DNA of 64,000 bases, from assembly GCF_014651695.1 (NCBI RefSeq), contig NZ_BMXJ01000006.1, forward strand, positions 286,741 to 350,740. Direction: 5' to 3'. This document shows, one piece after another, positions 25,708 through 34,707 of this stretch (its first letter is position 1; each line of letters starts with the position of its first letter). The notes below the pieces were generated by a model. It saw only the letters and a program-made list of their open reading frames with translations. It did not search any database and was not told the DNA's origin. A program made the position numbers and the translations under genes. The stretch is from Nocardiopsis terrae. GTDB lineage: Bacteria > Actinomycetota > Actinomycetes > Streptosporangiales > Streptosporangiaceae.

Positions 25708-25756
25708 GTCTTCCAGCGACAAAAAGTCTTACAGTGACAATATTGGTCGCAGTGAC
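25708..25756. promoter_or_regulatory. Triple operator between TetR and SDR genes
   Basis: GTCTTCCAGCGACA (25708-25721), GTCTTACAGTGACA (25726-25739) and GTCGCAGTGAC (25746-25756) are related direct repeats, each bounded by GTC and GAC. They start 18 and 20 bp apart, which puts them close to the same face of the helix in an AT-rich part of the intergenic region, 65-115 bp before the SDR start. Confidence 0.65.
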
Positions 25757-25821
25757 CGCACGGCCCCCGCGCACCGCGGGCATCCGTGCGCAGAACCCCG
25801 CAGGGGAGAACAGAGGGAGTC

Positions 25822-26586
25822 ATGACCGCATCGGGTCTGACCGGTAAGAACGCCGTCGTCACCGGGGGCGGCTCCGGAATCGGGCGGGCGAGCGCGCTGC
25901 GTTTGGCCGGGGAGGGCGCCAGGGTTCTGGTGGCCGATCTGGACGGCGCCTCCGCCGACAGCGCAGTCCAGGAGATCCGCGACGCAGGGGGGACGGCGGA
26001 GAGCGTCGCGGGCGACCTCAGCCGCCAGGAGGTCGTGGACGAGGTCGTCGCCACCGCCCTCGACCGCCTGGGCGGCATCGACGTCCTGGTCAACAACGCC
26101 GGGATCATGGACGACATGTCCGCGACCGCCGACGTCACCGACGCCCTGTGGGAGCGGCTCATCCGGGTCAACCTGACCGCGCCCTTCCTGCTCACCCGGG
26201 CGGTCCTGCCGCACATGGTCGAGCGCGGACGGGGCTCCGTCGTCTTCACGGCCTCGGAGGCCTCCCTGCGCGGCAGCGCCGCCGGGGCCGCCTACACCGC
26301 CGCCAAGCACGGGGTGGTGGGGCTCGTGAAGTCCACCGCGGTCATGTACCGGGACCAGGGGATCCGGGTCAACGCGGTCGCCCCGGGCGGCACGGCCACC
26401 GGAATCAGGGTCGACGCCGACGCCCGGGCATCCGGCCCCGCCGTTCTCGGCCGCTACATGGGCAACATGGGAGAGGTGGCCGGAGCAGACGAACTGGCCG
26501 CGGCCATCGTCTTCCTCGCCTCGGACGCCGCGAGCAACGTCAACGGTGTACTGCTCCCGGTGGACGGCGGCTGGTCCGCGGTCTGA
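25822..26586 (+). CDS. SDR-family oxidoreductase
   Basis: This 254-aa classical short-chain dehydrogenase has the Rossmann cofactor motif GGGSGIGR (residues 15-22), an NNAG motif, catalytic Ser near 145 and Tyr158-x3-Lys162 (YTAAK), and an acidic residue after strand 2 (VADLDG), which suggests NAD rather than NADP. The C-terminal LLPVDGGWSAV is typical. ATG at 25822 follows GAGGGAG. The substrate, an alcohol or ketone, cannot be told. It is controlled by the divergent TetR gene and ends at a strong terminator. Confidence 0.9.
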   Translation: MTASGLTGKNAVVTGGGSGIGRASALRLAGEGARVLVADLDGASADSAVQEIRDAGGTAESVAGDLSRQEVVDEVVATALDRLGGIDVLVNNAGIMDDMSATADVTDALWERLIRVNLTAPFLLTRAVLPHMVERGRGSVVFTASEASLRGSAAGAAYTAAKHGVVGLVKSTAVMYRDQGIRVNAVAPGGTATGIRVDADARASGPAVLGRYMGNMGEVAGADELAAAIVFLASDAASNVNGVLLPVDGGWSAV

Positions 26587-26624
26587 CCGGGGCGGGCCCG
26601 ACCCGGGGTCCGATACCGCGGGCC

Positions 26625-26668
26625 CGTGTTCGGCCCCGCGGCCAGATCGGGCCCCGGGGCCGAACACG
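26625..26668. terminator. Bidirectional terminator between SDR and universal stress genes
   Basis: CGTGTTCGGCCCCG (26625-26638) and its perfect complement (26655-26668) form a 14-bp stem with a 16-nt loop, just after the SDR stop and 6 bp from the stop of the opposing gene. Confidence 0.7.
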
Positions 26669-26673
26669 TCCGT

Positions 26674-27597
26674 TCAGCCCCGCGGGCGGGGGTCCTTCGG
26701 CAGCACCGCGACAGGCACCGTCGCCGAGTGCAGCACGCTCTGGCTCACCGAACCCAGCAGCAGGCCCCGTACGCTGCCCCGGCCCCGTGACCCGACCACG
26801 ATCAGGTCCGCGTCGTCAGCCGCCTCGACGACGGCCTCCGCGGGGGGCCGCTCGCTGCGCACGACGGAGACCTCCACGCCCTCGGTCTCGCCGCCCGAGA
26901 CCTGCTCCAGCATCTCCGCCACCATCTTCCGGGAGCGTTCGTCCAGCTCCTCGCTCGGGGGAGCCCAGCCGCCCCCGACCAGGGACCCGGGGTCGAACGG
27001 CAGCTGAACCCACCAGCTGTGCACGACCACGACCGAACCGCCCTCGACGCGAGCTGCCTCGCGCAGCGCGAAGTCCAGCGCCCGCCGGGAGTACTCGGAG
27101 CCGTCCACGCCCACCACGATCCGGTGCGGTTCCGTCGGTTCCGCCGCCTCGGGGACGGGCACCACGACCACCGGGCACTCGGCCCGTGCCGCCAGCCGCA
27201 CGCTCACGGAGGAGTCCAGGGCCGAGCGGGCCGCGCCCAGACCGCGGGAGCCCACGACCAGGAGGTCCTCCGGGCCGCTCCTGCGCAGCAGCGCCGCCGC
27301 GGGGTCCTCCAGGGCCAGGACCTCCTCCACCTGTACCCCGGGCCGCAGTTCACGCACGCGCTCGGACGCCTCGCCCAGCACCCGGTGGCCCTGCGCGGTG
27401 ATCTCCTCCGAGGGAGGGAAGCGGGTGGAGCCCGCGTACATCGACGCCACCAGCGGCATCGCCAGCGCGCACACCGCGTGCAGCGGCCAGCCCCGGCGGT
27501 CGGCCTCCGCCGCCGCCCAGGCCAGTGCCGCGGACGCGGTCGGCGACCCGTCCACCCCCACCATCACCTTCGGCGTGACCGTTCCGTCCTCAACCAT
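26674..27597 (-). CDS. Universal stress protein, two tandem UspA domains
   Basis: This 307-aa protein consists of two UspA domains. Domain 1 starts KVMVGVDGSPTASAALAWA and ends with VGSRGLGAARSALDSSVS; domain 2 starts RIVVGVDGSEYSRRALDFA and ends with GSRGRGSVRGLLLGSVS, the G2xG9xG(S/T) pattern of ATP-binding Usp proteins. The role is stress adaptation or ATP-dependent signalling in the cytoplasm. A perfect AAGGAGG lies 6 bases before the ATG at 27597; the much longer open frame further upstream is not coding. Neighbours give no further hint. Confidence 0.92.
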   Translation of the reverse strand: MVEDGTVTPKVMVGVDGSPTASAALAWAAAEADRRGWPLHAVCALAMPLVASMYAGSTRFPPSEEITAQGHRVLGEASERVRELRPGVQVEEVLALEDPAAALLRRSGPEDLLVVGSRGLGAARSALDSSVSVRLAARAECPVVVVPVPEAAEPTEPHRIVVGVDGSEYSRRALDFALREAARVEGGSVVVVHSWWVQLPFDPGSLVGGGWAPPSEELDERSRKMVAEMLEQVSGGETEGVEVSVVRSERPPAEAVVEAADDADLIVVGSRGRGSVRGLLLGSVSQSVLHSATVPVAVLPKDPRPRG

Positions 27598-27819
27598 GAC
27601 AACCTCCTTCAGCGAACACCGCGAGCGGCGCGGTCCTCCCCGGAAGTCTTCCATCCGGTCAGAGCCGGGGCAGCGCGACCCGGCCGTTGCGCGGCCCCGC
27701 CGCCCCACCGCGCGCGTTGCCCGCTTCCCGCTTGTGGCGGCCGACGACCCCGGCAAGGATGGGGCCGGGGCCGCACCCCGGCCCCGGAACCCGCCCCAGC
27801 GCCGCACCGGAAGGCATCC

Positions 27820-28677
27820 GTGGACGAGCAATCCGCCATCACCGTCGAAGGTCTCCGGGTCCGCTACCCCGGTGCCGACCAGCCAGCCGTCGACGGCATG
27901 GACTTCTCCGTCCGGCACGGTGAGGTCTTCGGCTTCCTCGGGCCCAGCGGCGCCGGGAAGTCCACCACCCAGAAGGTACTGACCCGTCTGCTGCGCCGCT
28001 ACGAGGGCGGGGTGCGTGTCCTCGGCCGCCCGCTGGAGGCCTGGGGACAGGACTACTTCGAGCACGTGGGGGTGGGGTTCGAGCTACCGGCCGGGTACGG
28101 CCGGCTCACGGCCCGGGAGAACCTCGCCGCCTTCGCCTCCCTGTACCGCGGCCCGGTGGCGGAGCCCGAGGAACTCCTGGCCGCGGTGGATCTGCTCGAC
28201 GCCGCCGACCGGCGGGCCGCCGACCTGTCCAAGGGCATGCGCATGCGGCTCAACCTGGCCAGGGCGCTGGTCAACCGGCCCCGGCTGCTGTTCCTCGACG
28301 AGCCGACCAGCGGGCAGGACCCGGTCCGCGCGGCACTACTCCGCGACCTCGTGCGCGCCGAGGCCGAACGCGGGTGCACGGTCTTCCTCACCACCCACGA
28401 CATGGTCACCGCAGACCGCCTGTGCGACCGGGTCGCCTTCGTGGTCGAGGGCAGGATCGCCGCCGTGAACACCCCGCGGGGCTTCCGGCTCGGCTACGGA
28501 AGCCCCGGGCTGGTGGTGCGGGTGCGCGGGCGTGAGCCCCGGCAGATCGCCGCGGACGCCCTGGCCGACGACCCCGAACTCCTCGGACTGCTCAGGCGGG
28601 GCGAGGTGGAGACCCTGCACACCCGGGAGGCCACGCTGGACGAGGTCTTCACCCGGATCACCCGGGAGCAGTTGTGA
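27820..28677 (+). CDS. ABC transporter ATP-binding protein (drug exporter type)
   Basis: This 285-aa ATPase has Walker A GPSGAGKST near residue 46, the signature as DLSKGMRMRLNLARAL (a degenerate LSGGQ seen in multidrug-type ATPases), Walker B LLFLDEPTSG, and a C-terminal extension. It is of the type found with fluoroquinolone and other antibiotic exporters. GTG at 27820 is used with GGAAGG upstream. The stop overlaps the start of the permease gene by 4 bases (GTGA), so the two proteins form one exporter. Confidence 0.9.
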   Translation: MDEQSAITVEGLRVRYPGADQPAVDGMDFSVRHGEVFGFLGPSGAGKSTTQKVLTRLLRRYEGGVRVLGRPLEAWGQDYFEHVGVGFELPAGYGRLTARENLAAFASLYRGPVAEPEELLAAVDLLDAADRRAADLSKGMRMRLNLARALVNRPRLLFLDEPTSGQDPVRAALLRDLVRAEAERGCTVFLTTHDMVTADRLCDRVAFVVEGRIAAVNTPRGFRLGYGSPGLVVRVRGREPRQIAADALADDPELLGLLRRGEVETLHTREATLDEVFTRITREQL

Positions 28678-30218
28678 CCCGGCTGTCGGCCGCGTGCGCC
28701 CTGGAGGCCCGGCTCCAGGCGCGGCACGGGATCGTCGGGATCGCCGCGGCGTTGGCCGTGCTGTGGACACTGGTGCTGTGGGTGGTCCCCGACCAGGCGT
28801 CCGGTACCGTCGCCGCCTATCTGCTGTTCCTGGACACGGCGGGGTTCGGTGCACTGTTCGCCGTGGTGCTGCTGCTCCTCGAACGTACCGAGGGCACGCG
28901 CGCGGCGCTGTCCGCCTCCCCGCTGCGGCCCGGGGAGACGGTGCTCGCCCGGGTCGGCTCACTCACCGCCCTGGCCCTGCTGGTCGCCGTTCCGATGACC
29001 GCGGCGGCCTCCCGGGGCCGCCCGGCCGACCTGCTGTGGTCGCTTCCGCTGGTCCTGTCCGGGGTGGCCCTGACCTCGGTCCTGCTGCTCTCGGCCTGTC
29101 TGGTGGTCGGTGCCCGCCGCCGGAGCGTGCAGGGTTTCCTGTTGAGCGTCCCCCTGGCCGTCGCCCCGCTGCTGCTCGTTCCCCTGGTGCACCTGACCGG
29201 GCTCGTCCGGCATCCGGTGGTGTACGCGGTCCCCACCACGGCGGGTGCCGAACTGATCCGTCTGGGGTCCGTGCCCGGTGCCGCGGTCGGTTCCCCGTTC
29301 CTGTGGGGAGCGGCCGTGGCGTACGCGCTGCTGTGCGCGGCGGCGGCCCTGCTGGCCGCGGAGCGGGCGCTGTCGTCCGCGGCCGGGGGCGCAGAGCCCG
29401 GAGCGGGGCCGCGCCGACGGCGGCCCCGGCGGGCGCGGGCCTCCCGGCTGGACCGCTCCGCGGGACGCGGTTCGCTCCCCGCGTTGGTCAGCTTCGCCCG
29501 GACCGATCTGGTCGGGGTGGGGCGCGACCCGCTGCTGCTCCTGGTGTGCTGCGCCCCGGTGCCGCTGGCACTCGCGCTCCGCTTCCTGTATCCGCCCGCC
29601 GCGGAACTGGTGCGCGACTCCTACGGCTTCGACCCGGCTCCGCTGACCCCGGTGCTGCTGGCGGCCCTGGTGCTGTTGCACGTCCCGATGATGCTGGGGA
29701 TGGTGAACGGTCTGCGCGCGGTGGAGGACGGCGACGAGGGGATCCTTCCGGCCCTGCGGGTCTCGCCGCTGTCACTGCGGGCCTATCTGGCCTATCGAAC
29801 GGTTCTGCCCGCGGTCCTGTCCCTCGTCGGGTTGGCCGCGGCCCTGCCGTTGAGCGGCTTCGTGACACCCGGTCGGCCCTGGGGGACGACGGTCGCGCTG
29901 CTGCTGGCCGCGGCGCAGGCCGCCCTGGTCACGGCGGTGATCATGGCGTGCTCCCGGGACAAGGTGGCGGCCCTGGTCGTGGCGAAGGGCGTCGGTGCGG
30001 TTCTGACGCTCACCCCGGTCGTGGTCTGGGCCCTGCCCTCGCCCTGGAACCTGGCCCTGCTCGTGTCGCCGCCCTCGTGGGCGGTGCTGGCCGTGCCCGG
30101 CTACGACGCCGGTCCGCTGCCGCCGTGGGCCTGCCTGGTCGGGGGCGCCCTGGTGACGGCGGTGGCGGTGCGGCTGCTGCTGAGGCGGGCGGCGCACCGG
30201 GTGGACGGCCGGGTTTGA
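28674..30218 (+). CDS. Fused ABC exporter permease (fluoroquinolone-type)
   Basis: This 514-aa membrane protein has about twelve hydrophobic segments in two halves: residues 1-225 and 255-514, linked by a basic stretch GPRRRRPRRARASRLDRS. Mycobacterial fluoroquinolone exporters of this kind use an ATPase and two separate permeases of about 240 aa each; here both halves appear to be on one chain. It would export a drug or lipid, energised by the preceding ATPase. GTG at 28674 overlaps the ATPase stop. Confidence 0.75.
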   Translation: MTRLSAACALEARLQARHGIVGIAAALAVLWTLVLWVVPDQASGTVAAYLLFLDTAGFGALFAVVLLLLERTEGTRAALSASPLRPGETVLARVGSLTALALLVAVPMTAAASRGRPADLLWSLPLVLSGVALTSVLLLSACLVVGARRRSVQGFLLSVPLAVAPLLLVPLVHLTGLVRHPVVYAVPTTAGAELIRLGSVPGAAVGSPFLWGAAVAYALLCAAAALLAAERALSSAAGGAEPGAGPRRRRPRRARASRLDRSAGRGSLPALVSFARTDLVGVGRDPLLLLVCCAPVPLALALRFLYPPAAELVRDSYGFDPAPLTPVLLAALVLLHVPMMLGMVNGLRAVEDGDEGILPALRVSPLSLRAYLAYRTVLPAVLSLVGLAAALPLSGFVTPGRPWGTTVALLLAAAQAALVTAVIMACSRDKVAALVVAKGVGAVLTLTPVVVWALPSPWNLALLVSPPSWAVLAVPGYDAGPLPPWACLVGGALVTAVAVRLLLRRAAHRVDGRV

Positions 30219-30366
30219 ACCCGGGCCGAACACCCCTCCGCCCGCTCCGGCCCGCAGGTCCTCTCCGGCCGCTCGTCGGCGCCGAACCGTCCGTTCCTCT
30301 CCGAACCGTCCTCCCCGGACCCGTCCTTCCTCCGCGGGTCGGCAGCGCGGGGCCCTCGCGGCCCGG

Positions 30367-31470
30367 TCAGCCCCGGCCGACCGCGTAGCCGTACTGCACC
30401 GGCCAGTTCGACCGCGCGTCCAGTTCGGCGGCGGCGCGGTGCGCCCAGTAGGGGTCGCGCAACAGTTCGCGGCCGAGCATGGCGGCGTCGGCGGTACCGG
30501 AGGAGATGATCTCCTCGGCCTGGCGGGGGTCGGTGATGAGCCCGACCGCCGCCGCGGGCAGTCCGGTCTCCTCGCGCACCCGGGTGGCGAAGGACGTCTG
30601 GAAGCCGGGGGCGGCCGGAATGCGGGCGTCGTGCACCATGCCGCCGGTGGACACGTCCATCAGGTCCACCCCGCGGGCCTGGAGTTCCTTGGCCAGGAGC
30701 ACGGTCTCCTCCGGGGTCCAGCCAGCGCGGTTGTCCTCGGGGTTCTCCTCGATCCAGTCGGTGGCCGAGACCCGGAAGAACACGGGCAGGTCATCGGGCC
30801 ACACCTCGCGTACGGCCTCGACCACCCGAAGCGGGAAGCGCATGCGGCCGGTGAGGTCGCCGCCGTAGGAGTCGGTGCGCCGGTTGCCCGCGGGGGAGAG
30901 GAACGAGTTCAGCAGGTAGCCGTGGGCGCCGTGTACCTCGACGACCTGGAACCCCGCGGCCAGGGCGCGTTCGGCCGAGGCGGCGAAGTCGGCCACCAGC
31001 TGGTCGATCTCGGCCGTGGTGAGCTCGTGCGGCACGGGCAGGCCCTCGAAGGCCCAGGCGCTGGGCGCGACCGGGGTCCAGCCGCCCTCGGCCCCGGACA
31101 GGCCGCGGCCGCCCAGCCAGGGGCGGTCGGTGGCGGCCTTGCGTCCGGCGTGGGCGAGCTGGATGGCGGGGACGGCCCCGTGGGCGCGGACGGCGGCGGT
31201 GACGCGGGCGAAGGCGGCCTGCTGCTGGTCGTTCCACAGGCCCAGGTCCCAGGGGCTGATCCGGCCGTCGGGGCGTACCCCGGTGGCCTCGGCCATCACC
31301 AGGCCCGCGCCGCCCGCGGCGCGGGAGGCCAGGTGGGTGAGGTGGAAGTCGGTGGGCGCTCCGGTCCGCGGCCCCTCGTCGGGGGCGGAGTACATGCACA
31401 TCGGGGCCATCCACACCCGGTTGGGGACGGTCAGCGAACGCAGGGTCAGCGGGGCGAACAACTGGCTCAC
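30367..31470 (-). CDS. NADH:flavin oxidoreductase, old yellow enzyme (YqjM/NamA-like)
   Basis: This 367-aa FMN enzyme has the YqjM-type N-terminus SQLFAPLTLRSLTVPNRVWMAPMCMYSA with the conserved Cys in MCMYS, the HxxH substrate-binding pattern within VEVHGAHGYLLNSFLSP, and the phosphate-binding C-terminus AAMLGRELLRDPYW. It reduces activated C=C bonds using NAD(P)H and FMN. It is divergent from an ArsR regulator across a promoter with repeats and is probably induced by electrophiles or an enone substrate. Confidence 0.92.
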   Translation of the reverse strand: MSQLFAPLTLRSLTVPNRVWMAPMCMYSAPDEGPRTGAPTDFHLTHLASRAAGGAGLVMAEATGVRPDGRISPWDLGLWNDQQQAAFARVTAAVRAHGAVPAIQLAHAGRKAATDRPWLGGRGLSGAEGGWTPVAPSAWAFEGLPVPHELTTAEIDQLVADFAASAERALAAGFQVVEVHGAHGYLLNSFLSPAGNRRTDSYGGDLTGRMRFPLRVVEAVREVWPDDLPVFFRVSATDWIEENPEDNRAGWTPEETVLLAKELQARGVDLMDVSTGGMVHDARIPAAPGFQTSFATRVREETGLPAAAVGLITDPRQAEEIISSGTADAAMLGRELLRDPYWAHRAAAELDARSNWPVQYGYAVGRG

Positions 31471-31515
31471 GGTGGGTTCCTTCGCGTCGACTGGCCGCGG
31501 CGGCTGCGGCGACCT

Positions 31516-31570
31516 TAGTACGTTACTCGTCGTACTACGATGGTTGTCAAACTACGAGGGTTTTCGTACT
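31516..31570. promoter_or_regulatory. ArsR operator cluster between OYE and ArsR genes
   Basis: TAGTACG-N8-CGTACTA (31516-31537) is a perfect 7-bp inverted repeat. ACTACGA recurs at 31534-31540 and 31551-31557 (17 bp apart), and TCGTACT follows at 31564-31570. These lie 35-90 bp before the ArsR start and 46-100 bp before the oxidoreductase start. Confidence 0.65.
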
Positions 31571-31604
31571 TTGGGGTGTGAACAGGACCAACGGAGGCCA
31601 CAGC

Positions 31605-31952
31605 ATGCCCAAGTCCGATTCCGGAACCGTGTCCGGGCGCCGGCTGGACCATCCCGAGACCTCGCGGATCCGCCTGGAGGCCGTGCTGAGCGCGTTGGCC
31701 GACCCGGTGCGGCTGAGCATCGTGCTCGCCCTGGACGAGGGCCACGAGGACATGGCCTGCGTCTCCTTCGCGCTTCCGGTGAGCAAGTCCACCTCCACCC
31801 ACCACTTCCGGGTGCTGCGCGAGGCCGGGGTCATCCGCCAGTACTACGAGGGGACCGCCCGCAAGAGCAGCCTGCGCACGGCGGACCTGGAAGGGCGCTT
31901 CCCCGGGCTGCTCGCCGCGGTGCTGGACGCCGAACGGGCCCGCCGGGGCTGA
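31605..31952 (+). CDS. ArsR-family transcriptional regulator
   Basis: This 115-aa winged-helix regulator has the ArsR core ALADPVRLSIVLALDEG, then VSKSTSTHHFRVLREAGVI (recognition helix) and a wing. It lacks the cysteine pairs of metal-sensing ArsR proteins, apart from one cysteine in MACVSF, so it more likely senses an organic or redox signal. ATG at 31605 is chosen because GGAGG lies 8 bases upstream; a GTG at 31578 is possible. It probably represses the divergent old yellow enzyme. Confidence 0.85.
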   Translation: MPKSDSGTVSGRRLDHPETSRIRLEAVLSALADPVRLSIVLALDEGHEDMACVSFALPVSKSTSTHHFRVLREAGVIRQYYEGTARKSSLRTADLEGRFPGLLAAVLDAERARRG

Positions 31953-31984
31953 ACGGGTCCGAAGGCCCCCGGCAGGGCCGCCGG

Positions 31985-32170
31985 GTGAACCGCCTGGTGC
32001 CCACGGACGAACTGCTGGCGGAACAGGACCTGGTCGAGACCGTGTGGTCCGGCACCATCCACAACATGATGGACCGCCTGGAACCCGAGCGGATCCGTGC
32101 GCTGGAGGGCGCAGTCGAAGCGCTGCGGTCCCTGGAGGGCGCCCTCCGGGAGGAACGGGCCGAACGCTGA
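31985..32170 (+). CDS. Small charged protein or regulator remnant
   Basis: This open frame of 61 codons from GTG 31985 shows GC-biased third positions and a helical, Glu/Arg-rich C-terminus (RIRALEGAVEALRSLEGALREERAER). It resembles the last helix of MarR-type regulators, but there is no DNA-binding part. There is a weak ribosome site. It may be a remnant or a genuine small protein downstream of the ArsR gene. Confidence 0.35.
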   Translation: MNRLVPTDELLAEQDLVETVWSGTIHNMMDRLEPERIRALEGAVEALRSLEGALREERAER

Positions 32171-32293
32171 CCCCGACGGTGTCCACCGGGCACCGGAAGA
32201 CGAGAACCCGCCGACCGGGCGGGGCGGGTGGCGAGAGCTGGGGCGCGGCCCCCGCCGTGTCCCGCTCTCCTCCGGGGCGCCGGGCCCGCGGCC

Positions 32294-32518
32294 CTACCCC
32301 CGGTGGCGCAGGTGGTGCCGCGCCAGGAGGACGACGAACAGGACCGTCACCAGCCCGAACCCCACACTGACCAGCGGGTGGAAGTCGCCGAAGGAGGTGA
32401 CCGCGTTGGCCGTGGCGCCGAGGAGGATCAGCAGCCACAGCACGGTCCGTACCGCGGACCGACTCTGGCGCGCTCCGGCGCCGCCCGGACTCCGCGCGGA
32501 GCGGTTGGGGTCGTTCAT
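32294..32518 (-). CDS. Small two-helix membrane protein
   Basis: This 74-aa protein has a basic N-terminus (NDPNRSARSPGGAGARQSRS) and two hydrophobic segments (about 25-42 and 48-66) ending in basic residues (RHHLRHRG). AGGAG lies 7 bases before ATG 32518. It is divergent from the sensor kinase operon. I do not recognise a family. A longer open frame overlapping the kinase is a shadow. Confidence 0.6.
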   Translation of the reverse strand: MNDPNRSARSPGGAGARQSRSAVRTVLWLLILLGATANAVTSFGDFHPLVSVGFGLVTVLFVVLLARHHLRHRG

Positions 32519-32762
32519 CTGACATCTCCTGGGGTTCGGAGCCGGTGGTCGGGGCCCGGGCACGGGTGGGACGCCCCCTGCTCGGACACTCGAAACCCTA
32601 GGAGCCCGGGCCCCGGCGGGACGATCCCGCACGCTGCACAACACCGGGTACAGCAGGCTGTACCCTTCCCGGCCGCCCCTGCGCAGGGGCGCCCCGTGCC
32701 GGTAGGGTTTCGCCGGTTCCGACCCGGCCGGGAAGCGGACACGCCCCAAGGACGAAGTGGAC

Positions 32763-34037
32763 ATGCCCCCCAAGGACAGCGACACCAGGCCGTTCCGGGA
32801 ACTGGCGGCGACCGGGTTCAACAACGTGTTCCTGAGCCTGGAACGCCTCTCCGGCGGCCTGGTCACCGCCCTGATGGCGCTGTTCGCCCTCGGCTCCCTC
32901 ACCGCGGTCCTGCTCGCCTGCCTCCTCGGTGTCGGCCTGCTGCTGCTCCCCGCGGCCCTGCGCATGCTCCGGGCGGTCGCCGACCGGGAGCGCCACCGCC
33001 TCAGCCGGTGGGGGCCGCCGGTGCCGCCGCCGACCGCCGCCTCCGGCCCCGACACCGTCACCGGGGCGCTCACCGCCCTGGTCGGGGACGCCCACGTCCG
33101 GCGCGACCTCGCCTGGCTGGCCTGCCACGCCACCCTGGGACTCGGAACCGGGCTCCTCGGGGTACTGCTGCCGGTGCTCGCGGTCCGGGACGGCACCTTC
33201 CCCCTGTGGTGGTGGCTGCTGTCCCCGGACACGGCGGGGGCCTCCATCGGCTTCCCCGTGCACGACTGGTACGCCGCCCTGGCGGTCGGCCTGTCGGGGG
33301 TGGCCTGGGGAGCGATCATGTTCGGGCTCGAACCGGCCCTGGCCCGGCTCCAGTCGTGGCCGGGCCGACGGCTGCTGGGCCCGCACTCCCGGACCGTCCT
33401 CAACGAACGCATCACCGAACTCACCGTCACCAGAGCCGCCGCCCTGCAGTCGCACACCCGTGAACTGCGCCGGATCGAGCGCGCCCTGCACGACGGCGCG
33501 CAGAGCCGCCTGGTCTCCGTCATCATCCAGCTGGGGTCCGCGCGGCGGGCGCTGAAGACGCGCCCGGACCGGGCCGAGGACGCGCTGGAACGCGCACAGA
33601 CCGCGGCCGAGGACGCGCTGTCCGAACTGCGCGGGCTGGTGCGCGGCATCCTCCCGCCGGTACTGGAGACCCACGGCCTGGAGGGGGCCCTGGGCGCGCT
33701 CGCCGCCGGCTGCTCGGTCCCCTGCACGGTCGAGGCCGGGGATCTCGGCCCCCTCGCCTCCTCCACCGGGGCGACGGCCTACTTCACCGTCGCCGAGGCG
33801 GTCACCAACGTCACCCGGCACAGCGGGGCCGGGCACGCAGGGATCCGGATCGACAGAGAAGGGGACACCTTGTACGTCCACATCCACGACGACGGGCGGG
33901 GCGGCGCCGCCGAACACGCCGGGACCGGCCTGTCCGGCATCCGGCGCCGGGTGGAGGCGCACGACGGCGTCTTCACGGTCCACAGCCCCGAGGGCGGGCC
34001 GACCGACGTCCGGGTGGAGCTGCCGTGCGCATCGTGA
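32763..34037 (+). CDS. Sensor histidine kinase (HisKA_3 type)
   Basis: This kinase of about 424 aa has four hydrophobic segments in the first 190 residues, a dimerisation/phosphoacceptor helix with IERALHDGAQSRLVSVIIQLG (His within LHDGAQ), and a HATPase domain with DDGRGG and GTGLSGIRRRVEAHDG. It phosphorylates the NarL-type response regulator encoded next, overlapping by 13 bases. The start may be GTG 32757 or ATG 32763, both near AAGGA. The signal is not evident. Confidence 0.9.
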   Translation: MPPKDSDTRPFRELAATGFNNVFLSLERLSGGLVTALMALFALGSLTAVLLACLLGVGLLLLPAALRMLRAVADRERHRLSRWGPPVPPPTAASGPDTVTGALTALVGDAHVRRDLAWLACHATLGLGTGLLGVLLPVLAVRDGTFPLWWWLLSPDTAGASIGFPVHDWYAALAVGLSGVAWGAIMFGLEPALARLQSWPGRRLLGPHSRTVLNERITELTVTRAAALQSHTRELRRIERALHDGAQSRLVSVIIQLGSARRALKTRPDRAEDALERAQTAAEDALSELRGLVRGILPPVLETHGLEGALGALAAGCSVPCTVEAGDLGPLASSTGATAYFTVAEAVTNVTRHSGAGHAGIRIDREGDTLYVHIHDDGRGGAAEHAGTGLSGIRRRVEAHDGVFTVHSPEGGPTDVRVELPCAS

Positions 34038-34678
34038 TCGCCGAGGACGACGCCCTGCTGCGGGAGGGGATGGCCGCGCTGCTGCGGGACGAGGGCTTCG
34101 AGATCGTCGCGGCCGTCGGTGAGGCCGACGCCCTGGTCGAGGCCGTGGCCGAACACGGGCCCGACCTCGCCGTCATCGACGTGCGGATGCCCCCGACCCA
34201 CACCGACGAGGGCATCCGGGCGGCGGCGCGCGCCCGCCGGGTCCGCGCGGACCTGCCGGTCCTGGTGCTGTCCGCCTACGTCGAGCGCTCGTTCGCCACG
34301 GAGCTGATGAGGACCGGCACGTCCGGGATCGGCTACCTGCTCAAGGAGCGGGTGGGCCGGGTCGAGCAGTTCCTCGACACCCTGCGCAGGGTCGCGGACG
34401 GGCAGACCGCCATCGACCCGGAGGTCGTCGCCCAACTGTTCGCCCGCAGGAGCGCCGACGACGTGCTGTCCCGGCTCAGCCCCCGCGAGCGCGACGTGCT
34501 CGCCCTGATGGCCGAGGGGCTGGGGAACGGGGCGATCGCCGAGCGGATGACCGTGACGGACGGGGCGGTGCACAAGCACATCCGCAGCATCTTCGGCAAG
34601 CTCGGGCTGGCCCCGGACGACCGCTCCGACCGGCGGGTGGCGGCGGTCCTGCGCTACCTGGACGCCACGGCCCGCTGA
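34025..34678 (+). CDS. NarL/LuxR-type response regulator
   Basis: This 217-aa regulator has a receiver domain (RIVIAEDDALLREGMAALL, acceptor Asp in VIDVRMPP) and a C-terminal LuxR helix-turn-helix (LSPRERDVLALMAEGLGNGAIAERMTVTDGAVHKHIRSIFGKL). GTG at 34025 overlaps the kinase gene by 13 bases, so translation is coupled. Targets are unknown; the divergent small membrane protein gene is a candidate. Confidence 0.92.
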   Translation: MRIVIAEDDALLREGMAALLRDEGFEIVAAVGEADALVEAVAEHGPDLAVIDVRMPPTHTDEGIRAAARARRVRADLPVLVLSAYVERSFATELMRTGTSGIGYLLKERVGRVEQFLDTLRRVADGQTAIDPEVVAQLFARRSADDVLSRLSPRERDVLALMAEGLGNGAIAERMTVTDGAVHKHIRSIFGKLGLAPDDRSDRRVAAVLRYLDATAR

Positions 34679-34707
34679 CGGGGCGTTCGGACGGAGCCGC
34701 CGCGGCG

